Positions 1-4,767 of a DNA stretch of 5,869 nt are shown here, in pieces. The DNA lies in the NCBI RefSeq assembly GCF_938045595.1, contig NZ_CALIBB010000213.1, positions 1 to 5,869 on the forward strand. Reading direction: 5' to 3'. Origin of the DNA: an uncultured Campylobacter sp. (GTDB lineage Bacteria; Campylobacterota; Campylobacteria; Campylobacterales; Campylobacteraceae). The notes under the pieces were generated by a model, which was not told the DNA's origin, made no database searches, and saw only the letters and a program-made list of their open reading frames with translations. Every line of letters starts with the position of its first letter. Position 1 is the stretch's first letter. The position numbers and the translations under genes are program-made.

Positions 1-684
1 AAACGTATAATTTGCAGCGCAGTGTGAACCAAACAGCCCTTTAATAGTAAAACCAGTATCTACTACTTGGTGTATTTCAGAAAAATCTATACGATTTTTG
101 AGTGCATTTAGATGTGGTGTAAGTTTGGCAAAATTTCTTTCGTCAGTATAGGCGCGATCAAAACTCTCTAAAAAAATATAGACAATATTTTTACGCTTTA
201 TCGGAGCCTTGGGATGTGGAATGGCTAGATACGGATAAATCTGCTTCTTAATCGCTTCTACGGGCGGATTCAGTTGTAGATAATATTCTCTAACTGCATC
301 GTAAAGAGGATTTAAAAAAAAGGCTGTTAAAATACATGGCATAAATAAAATACTAAGCTTTGAGCTATGACGAAAATGCAAAATGCGTACGGTAATAATT
401 ATACTAAGTAATATGATCGCTACGCAAATCATCACCAAAATCGCAACTTCACGCGCAAAACTTGCAATCGGAGCACCTTCTATAGAGGTACGAAAAAATG
501 TTATCACAAATAGTCCGAAATGCTTTCCAAAAACGAAAAATAGCAACAAATCGAAGCAAAGTGCAAAAATATAAATTAGTGCAATTATGCCCACAGCAAT
601 TTTAAAAGTTCTATTCGACAAAAATGCTGCAAAAATCAGCGAAATAGCAAAAAACAAAACCGAAAAAATTGTCGTAAATTCCAA
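1..684 (-). CDS. OpgB/LTA-synthase-like sulfatase-family membrane transferase, N-terminal part (C-terminus beyond the left edge)
   Basis: The 228 codons visible give about four hydrophobic segments (roughly residues 5-24, 28-52, 77-103 and 109-126). A linker follows, then the start of an extracytoplasmic alkaline-phosphatase-fold domain at residue 165. The segment NIVYIFLESF (166-175) supplies the usual first metal ligand, probably E173. LTPHLNAL (188-195) and TGFTIKGLFGSHC (210-222) match by recall the OpgB (MdoB) pattern LTPELGAL / TDYTIAGMVASQC, which makes T213 the likely nucleophile. Known family members move phosphoglycerol or phosphoethanolamine from phospholipids to periplasmic glycans, teichoic acid or lipid A; the acceptor here cannot be told. 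The start is inferred: no ATG lies near the beginning, but a TTG at 684-682 has TAAGG eight bases upstream. A TTG at 729-727 is a weaker alternative. GC is about 35% by hand count, far below yedE next door. The remaining metal-binding motifs lie outside the window. Confidence 0.88.
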   Translation of the reverse strand, partial: MEFTTIFSVLFFAISLIFAAFLSNRTFKIAVGIIALIYIFALCFDLLLFFVFGKHFGLFVITFFRTSIEGAPIASFAREVAILVMICVAIILLSIIITVRILHFRHSSKLSILFMPCILTAFFLNPLYDAVREYYLQLNPPVEAIKKQIYPYLAIPHPKAPIKRKNIVYIFLESFDRAYTDERNFAKLTPHLNALKNRIDFSEIHQVVDTGFTIKGLFGSHCAANYTF

Positions 685-692
685 AAAAACAA

Positions 693-697
693 CCTTA
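693..697 (-). promoter_or_regulatory. ribosome binding site supporting a TTG start
   Basis: On the minus strand TAAGG lies eight bases before the TTG at 684-682, and the spacer is nearly all T. No in-frame ATG occurs upstream before the stop codons around 745-768. This site therefore decides the start of the sulfatase-family gene. I see no convincing promoter for that gene between it and the inverted repeat at 791-833. Confidence 0.5.
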
Positions 698-790
698 AAT
701 TTAGCAAAATTTAATGCGTAGTCTAGCAAGAATGACTTTAAAATTTACTAACGCAGGCACAAAAATTACTTTTTAAAGTTATAGCGGCAC

Positions 791-833
791 AAAATTTTAT
801 ACGGCGATTTTAAATTTCACCGTATATAATTTT
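791..833 (-). terminator. inverted repeat, probable terminator of yedE (possibly bidirectional)
   Basis: AAAATTTTATACGG (791-804) pairs with CCGTATATAATTTT (820-833) with one mismatch over 14 bases, around a 15-base loop. Read leftward, the stem ends in an AAAATTTT run, as in an intrinsic terminator. It lies 75 bases past the yedE stop and before the next gene on the same strand. It therefore probably separates the two transcripts. The GC part of the stem is only three base pairs, so efficiency is uncertain. Confidence 0.55.
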
Positions 834-907
834 GCAATTAAAGCATGGGTTTGTCGTTACACCAAGCGTATGACAGCGAATCGAGTCAAGTTCTGCTAAT
901 GTCTGCG

Positions 908-1969
908 TTAGCCGACGCGCCTTTGAAAAATCCCCACGTAAAGCGCAAAAACAAAACCGATCGCAACCGCGTAAGGAGCGAACTCGGTGATGCCTTTAGC
1001 CGAGCTTGCGAGCAAGAAATTGTGCGCGACCGCAGCGCCCGCCGCCATGCCGATGACGAATATGCCCGAGCTTAAATTTCCCGTGCCGGCCTGCACCAGA
1101 TGCTTGCCCGGGCAGCCCTCGCTTAGGCTAAAGCAAAGTCCTGCGAGCACCATACCCAAGAAGTTCCAAACGAAATCGTTATGCGCGATAGGCTGGCCCT
1201 CGAAGCCGAGTTTGTATTGTCCAAACGCGATATTTGCGATGCTCGCAAACACGATGACGCTTAGCACGCCCCAAAACATCGAGAAATCGCCGCGGAAAAT
1301 TTTACCGAACGCGCCGACGCTGCAAAATTTGCTTCTGTGCATCACCGCACCCACGATAATGCCCGCAGCCAGCGAGATGCCTACCGCAGCGTGTTGCGCG
1401 CCGGGACCTTTAGCGGAGATAAAAAGCGCGCCGCCCTCGCCCGTTTTGAGTCCGAAAACCAAGGCCGCAAGCAGCGCAGCGCCCAGTAGCACAGGCAAAA
1501 TTCCGATCGAGCCGCTAAGTCTTGCCTCTTTGCTCGCCTCATAGCCGCGCTTTTTAAGCAAAAACCCAATGAGTACGCCGCAGATCAGACCCGCTAACCC
1601 GGCTAGCGCGGTCAAATCGCCGCCGCCTAAGCGCAAAAACGCGCGCCACGGGCATCCCAAAAATACAAGGCAGCCGATCATCGCGAAAATCCCTAGGAAA
1701 AATTTCGCAAACGGCGAGCTGCCGGTAACCGGCGCAAACTCGCGCGTCCAAAGCACGCTTGCCAAAAAGCCGCCGAACACGAGCCCTATGATCTCCGGGC
1801 GGATGTATTGCACCGCGCTAGCTCGGTGAAAGCCCAGCGCGCCCGTGGTATCGCGCAAAAAGCAAGCGACGCAAACGCCCATATTGCCCGGGTTTCCGAA
1901 ATGCACCAGCGTCGCACCCAGCACGCCTAGCACGGCGCCTGCGATGATGTACCATTTAACGTTATTCAT
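908..1969 (-). CDS. yedE: YedE/FdhT-type selenium-metabolism membrane protein (putative selenium transporter)
   Basis: This intact 353-residue polytopic inner-membrane protein has about ten hydrophobic segments (near 5-22, 58-74, 90-110, 118-138, 155-173, 195-210, 229-250, 266-282, 300-320 and 331-347). They form two YeeE/YedE-type halves. Conserved-looking cysteines sit in GVCVACFLRD (C33, C36), FLGCPWRAF (C106), RSKFCSVGAFG (C216) and SEGCPGKHL (C286). The matching GCP motifs in the two halves are the family hallmark and presumably handle a sulfur or selenium species. The C. jejuni relative FdhT works with the TusA-like FdhU in selenium-dependent formate dehydrogenase biogenesis. The length and the N-terminal CxxC loop favour the selenium branch over the thiosulfate transporter YeeE. 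The ATG start has AGGA seven bases upstream. No fdhU/yedF-like partner is visible on either side. Substrate is inferred, not shown. Confidence 0.92.
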   Translation of the reverse strand: MNNVKWYIIAGAVLGVLGATLVHFGNPGNMGVCVACFLRDTTGALGFHRASAVQYIRPEIIGLVFGGFLASVLWTREFAPVTGSSPFAKFFLGIFAMIGCLVFLGCPWRAFLRLGGGDLTALAGLAGLICGVLIGFLLKKRGYEASKEARLSGSIGILPVLLGAALLAALVFGLKTGEGGALFISAKGPGAQHAAVGISLAAGIIVGAVMHRSKFCSVGAFGKIFRGDFSMFWGVLSVIVFASIANIAFGQYKLGFEGQPIAHNDFVWNFLGMVLAGLCFSLSEGCPGKHLVQAGTGNLSSGIFVIGMAAGAAVAHNFLLASSAKGITEFAPYAVAIGFVFALYVGIFQRRVG

Positions 1970-1976
1970 GAAAAAG

Positions 1977-1980
1977 TCCT
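1977..1980 (-). promoter_or_regulatory. ribosome binding site of yedE
   Basis: On the minus strand AGGA sits seven bases before the ATG at 1969-1967, which supports the 353-residue start. Confidence 0.65.
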
Positions 1981-1990
1981 GAAATAATCT

Positions 1991-2004
1991 AGATCGACCG
2001 ATCT
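1991..2004. repeat. 14-base palindrome in the yedE leader
   Basis: AGATCG-AC-CGATCT is a perfect 6-base inverted repeat with a 2-base centre. It lies between the predicted -10 box (2015-2020) and the yedE start, so it would be in the 5' untranslated RNA or just downstream of the transcription start. It could be an operator or part of a small hairpin. A lone CCGATCT recurs at 2050-2056. No known regulator is recognised. Confidence 0.45.
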
Positions 2005-2014
2005 CTTAGGCGCG

Positions 2015-2042
2015 ATTTTATCCTTTGTAAAATAAAAAGCAA
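2015..2042 (-). promoter_or_regulatory. candidate sigma-70 promoter of yedE
   Basis: Read leftward, TTGCTT (2042-2037) is followed after 16 bases by TAAAAT (2020-2015). The spacer is T-rich, as in Campylobacter promoters. Transcription would begin near 2008 and leave a leader of about 40 bases. This rests on sequence resemblance only. Confidence 0.45.
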
Positions 2043-2099
2043 ATAAATTCCGATCTAAATTTACGAAAAGCGAAGGATTTAAATCACGAGGGCAGCCCC

Positions 2100-2141
2100 T
2101 AAATTTAGACGCAAGTAAATCGCAGATGTTTAAATTTAGAC
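2100..2141. repeat. pair of TAAATTTAGAC direct repeats
   Basis: TAAATTTAGAC occurs at 2100-2110 and again at 2131-2141, 31 bases apart. AT words of this kind are common between Campylobacter genes, so the pair may be background rather than a binding site. Confidence 0.3.
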
Positions 2142-2365
2142 TCTTTGCTGTGATAGAAGTGCCGAATTTAGCCGCTCGATTTCGGCGCAGACGGATCGCG
2201 ACGAGAAGCCATGGCGCAGAGGCGGTCAGACGAAACGCGATACAAACGGATACAGGTAGAGCAGAGCGGAGGGGGCAGAAACGGCGCGGGCAAGGTGCGG
2301 ACAAGACGCAGTCAAAGCGCGTAAGCGGCCCAGACGGAGCACAATACTTGCCGCCAATAAAAACA

Positions 2366-2396
2366 AATTTCAAATATTTTTGAAATTAAATTTCAA
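2366..2396. promoter_or_regulatory. three alternating half-sites, probable operator (Fur-like) of the receptor gene
   Basis: AATTTCAAA (2366-2374) and TTTGAAATT (2379-2387) form a perfect 9-base inverted repeat with a 4-base spacer. The second arm also pairs with AATTTCAA (2389-2396), giving TTGAAATT-A-AATTTCAA, an 8-1-8 palindrome. Its core TGAAATT-A-AATTTCA has the same 7-1-7 layout as the Fur box TGATAAT-N-ATTATCA and matches five of seven bases in each half. The array lies just upstream of the TATAAT box at 2418. A Fur family regulator is the natural candidate for an iron-uptake receptor, but another repressor or activator is possible. Confidence 0.55.
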
Positions 2397-2417
2397 CCTT
2401 ATTTAAGTATGTAGATA

Positions 2418-2423
2418 TATAAT
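2418..2423 (+). promoter_or_regulatory. -10 box of the receptor gene
   Basis: A perfect TATAAT sits 33 bases before the ATG, in AT-rich DNA with no recognisable -35 box. This is the usual look of a Campylobacter housekeeping promoter. Transcription would start near 2430. Confidence 0.6.
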
Positions 2424-2444
2424 AATGTATTTCAATTTTATTTT

Positions 2445-2449
2445 AAAGG
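2445..2449 (+). promoter_or_regulatory. ribosome binding site of the receptor gene
   Basis: AAAGG lies seven bases before the ATG at 2457. The ATG is followed directly by a signal peptide, which agrees with this start. Confidence 0.6.
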
Positions 2450-2456
2450 TCGAGGC

Positions 2457-4547
2457 ATGAAAAAGCAAATTTTATTGGTGCCGCTTGCGATAGGCACGAT
2501 AGGCGGAGCGAATGCGGCCGAAAACAACGCCACAAAGTCGCAAGATCTGGGTCAAATCGTCGTGCAAGCGACGGTAAGCGCGGTCGATAACCTAAAATAT
2601 GCGGGCTCGGCTGGAATTTTAACCCCCAAGGATATGAAAGCCAAAACCAACGTGATCGATTCGATTATGCAGATACCGGGCGTTGACGGCAGCATGGATA
2701 TGGGGCGTCAGATCGGCAGGCAGTTTCAGATCCGCGGATTCGGATATCAAAGCGACGAGCGCGTCATCATCAAGCAAGACGGCGTGCGCAGAAGCGCGGG
2801 GATGTACTCAAATATGATCTCATCCTTTCGCACCGATAGCGACATCCTAAAGCGCGTCGAGGTCATAAAGGGCGCCTCGTCCGTGCTTCACGGCTCGGGC
2901 GCGATCGGTGGTATCGTAAATATGCAAACCAAAAGCGCGAGCGATTATCTAAGCGAGGGCAAAAGCGTAGGTTTGATGCTAGGACAGAGGCTTGAATCAA
3001 ACAATATGCATAGCACGCGCGGCGCAATCTACGGCAAGGGAGAGGAAATTCCGATCGACGTTTTACTCTACGGCAAGCGCGCAAGCTACGGCAATATCAA
3101 GTTCGCAGACGGCGGCACGCACTACGCCCCGGACTACGATAAGAGCTTTAATAACGAGCATATCGATACTGGATTTTTTAAGATCGGCGCAAATTTAGAC
3201 GATCACCGTATCAGCTTCAGCGCCTTTGATTACGACGAAAATTTACACACGATGTGGCAGACATTATGGCAAAACGACGCAGATCTCTTCGTGCACGGAA
3301 ATTTAAGCCAAAGAGATTATGTTTTTGATTGGAGCTTTACGCCGCAAAGCCCGCTAGTGGATATGTCTTTTAAGGCCTATAAAAGCAGAGCTGAGTATAA
3401 ACGCGGCTATACCAGCGGCGCAACTACCGGCAACTACGCGAACAAAGACGATCGTAAGGGACTAGAGATCAAAAATATCTCGGAATTCGACACGGGCTTT
3501 TTAAACCACAGCTTCGCTTTCGGCGGCGATTACGAAAATAGGCAGGAGGATGCGATCTTTATCCGAAACGGCATACTATCGGATTTTGCCTCATTTCCGA
3601 ATGAATACAATAGCTACGGGCTTTTCGCGCAGGACTTGATCCGCTTGCACGATGATTTAGAGCTTACCTTAGGCGGTAGATACGATAGATTCGATCGCGA
3701 CATCAAAGGCAAACCCGCGAAATTTAAAGATTCCAGATTTTCTCCTAGGGCGGCGATTGCCTATACGCTCTTTGATAAACTTACGCTTTTGGCGGGATAC
3801 AGCGAGAGTTTCCGCGCGCCTACGCCGCACGAAACATCGCAAGCAGGGCCTATCAACCGAATGTATTATTACATCCAAAATCCCGATCTAAAGCCTGAAA
3901 CCGTCAAAGAGTACGAGGTCGGATTTAGTTTTAAACAGGATGAAATTTTTACGGACGATCACTTCAATATGAAATTTATCTACTTTAACGGCAATATCAA
4001 AGATATGATTGACGTTAAGCCGCTACCACATCTTGGCGTGCCGCCGGGCGGCTTTTCGCAACAATACGGGCAGTATCAAAATATCGATCAAGCCAAAAGG
4101 CATGGTTTTGAGCTAAGCTCAAACTACCAAACGCAGGACTTTGATTTCGGCGCGAGTTTCGAACGACTTAGAATTTATAATAAAAAGACGCATGAAAATA
4201 TAAACAATCACGCCAAAAAGTTAAGCGCGCACGCTTTCTACTCGCCTCTGCACAATTTAAATTTAGGCTTTGAGGTAAGCCACTATTTTAAGCCTCATTC
4301 CAAACCTGCTTCCTATTTCGCTCGCAGAACGGAATATTTTTACGTCGATAAAGCTTTCACGATCGCAAATTTCAGAGGAAGCTACAAGATCAAAAACGGC
4401 ATTATCCCGGTCCTTGACGGCGCGGACGTGAGCTTTGGCGTAAATAATATTTTCGATAAGCATTATATCAACGCAAACCGCACGCGTGAGACTTTAGCGG
4501 TAGGTGCTGGACGAAATTTCTACGTCGATTTGGAAGTAAGATTTTAG
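2457..4547 (+). CDS. TonB-dependent outer-membrane receptor, probably heme/hemoglobin type
   Basis: This complete 696-residue protein imports an iron-bearing ligand across the outer membrane using TonB energy. A signal peptide (1 to about 20, cleaved near ANA-AE) is followed by a TonB-box-like segment GQIVVQAT (32-39). The plug domain runs from about 45 to 160, with FQIRGFG (90-96), VEVIKGASSVLHGSGAIGG (134-152) and IVNMQTK. The rest is a beta-barrel ending in NFYVDLEVRF, with the terminal Phe expected for BAM-assembled proteins. SFRAP (451-455) and NPDLKPET (475-482) are the FRAP and NPNL boxes known from heme/hemoglobin receptors such as HemR, and H458 lies between them. H145 stands where many receptors have Tyr (LYGSGAIGG). 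The ligand is therefore likely heme, but siderophore receptors can carry related motifs. No heme-transport or degradation genes are in the window. An operator-like array upstream suggests iron control. Confidence 0.93.
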   Translation: MKKQILLVPLAIGTIGGANAAENNATKSQDLGQIVVQATVSAVDNLKYAGSAGILTPKDMKAKTNVIDSIMQIPGVDGSMDMGRQIGRQFQIRGFGYQSDERVIIKQDGVRRSAGMYSNMISSFRTDSDILKRVEVIKGASSVLHGSGAIGGIVNMQTKSASDYLSEGKSVGLMLGQRLESNNMHSTRGAIYGKGEEIPIDVLLYGKRASYGNIKFADGGTHYAPDYDKSFNNEHIDTGFFKIGANLDDHRISFSAFDYDENLHTMWQTLWQNDADLFVHGNLSQRDYVFDWSFTPQSPLVDMSFKAYKSRAEYKRGYTSGATTGNYANKDDRKGLEIKNISEFDTGFLNHSFAFGGDYENRQEDAIFIRNGILSDFASFPNEYNSYGLFAQDLIRLHDDLELTLGGRYDRFDRDIKGKPAKFKDSRFSPRAAIAYTLFDKLTLLAGYSESFRAPTPHETSQAGPINRMYYYIQNPDLKPETVKEYEVGFSFKQDEIFTDDHFNMKFIYFNGNIKDMIDVKPLPHLGVPPGGFSQQYGQYQNIDQAKRHGFELSSNYQTQDFDFGASFERLRIYNKKTHENINNHAKKLSAHAFYSPLHNLNLGFEVSHYFKPHSKPASYFARRTEYFYVDKAFTIANFRGSYKIKNGIIPVLDGADVSFGVNNIFDKHYINANRTRETLAVGAGRNFYVDLEVRF

Positions 4548-4566
4548 ATTAAGCTTATATGAGCGA

Positions 4567-4615
4567 GGCGCGGGTTAAATTTTAAAACTTACCCGAGCTT
4601 TCGCCATTCTTTCTT
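4567..4615 (+). terminator. possible weak terminator after the receptor gene
   Basis: CGGGT (4571-4575) pairs with ACCCG (4591-4595), and GGCG (4567-4570) with CGCC (4602-4605) across a bulge. A T-rich run follows from 4606. The fold is imperfect, and the hairpin at 4619-4663 is the better candidate. Confidence 0.3.
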
Positions 4616-4618
4616 TTC

Positions 4619-4663
4619 AAATTTAAACCTCATCGCGACCTTTTGGCGATGAGGCTTAAATTT
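4619..4663. terminator. bidirectional intrinsic terminator between convergent genes
   Basis: CCTCATCGC (4628-4636) pairs perfectly with GCGATGAGG (4646-4654) around a 9-base loop. The stem extends outward as AAATTTAA (4619-4626) with TTAAATTT (4656-4663) after one mismatch. It is GC-rich inside and AT-rich outside and is nearly symmetric. It lies between the stops of two facing genes, so it can serve both transcripts. Confidence 0.8.
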
Positions 4664-4682
4664 GGCATAAATTTCTAGCGCT

Positions 4683-4728
4683 ATAAAATTCCGCAATTTT
4701 TAAAATTTAACAAACTGCAAAATTTTAT
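4683..4728. repeat. AT-rich imperfect inverted repeat
   Basis: ATAAAATT (4683-4690) pairs with AATTTTAT (4721-4728), and GCA (4693-4695) with TGC (4716-4718), separated by a 2x2 internal loop. It lies about 40 bases past the stop of the leftward gene. It may help end that transcript or may only be AT-rich background. Confidence 0.3.
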
Positions 4729-4767
4729 GGGTTACAAAGCCCGCAAGTTACGAAATTCCACGCCTCA

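Larger units (their letters stand above)
1970..2456. other. 487-base divergent intergenic region between yedE and the receptor gene
   Basis: I see no convincing gene here. The left part holds the yedE promoter and leader, and the right 90 bases hold the receptor promoter and half-site array. Between them, 2183-2342 is a purine-rich stretch nearly free of T on the plus strand; 2221-2340 has 24+24 G, 21+16 A, 11+17 C and only 7 T by hand count. Open frames cross this block on both strands. Their translations are rich in Arg, Pro and Cys, lack a plausible ribosome site and look like by-products of the base bias. Function, if any, is unknown. Confidence 0.7.

Noticed and set aside
314..321. An A8 tract inside the sulfatase-family gene as a possible phase-variation site.
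   Set aside because: The frame is intact. Campylobacter contingency tracts are usually longer poly-G runs, and A8 is unremarkable in DNA this AT-rich.
383..574. A 63-codon plus-strand frame within the left-edge gene.
   Set aside because: It is antisense to a clear membrane-enzyme reading frame that carries family motifs, and it has no ribosome site.
845..1075. A 76-codon plus-strand frame starting in the gap after yedE.
   Set aside because: Most of it is antisense to the yedE C-terminus. The translation is charged and featureless, and no ribosome site precedes it.
1966..2373. A 135-codon minus-strand frame upstream of yedE whose TGA overlaps the yedE ATG (ATGA), suggesting translational coupling.
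   Set aside because: It would need a TTG start inside the receptor operator array with no ribosome site. Its translation is rich in Arg, Cys and Pro with no family resemblance, and it runs through the T-depleted block, so the open frame is explained by base bias. The yedE promoter also lies inside it.
2126..2383. An 85-codon plus-strand frame with a very basic translation in the intergenic region.
   Set aside because: There is no ribosome binding site, and the Arg-rich, low-complexity content follows from the purine-rich DNA. It ends inside the receptor operator array.
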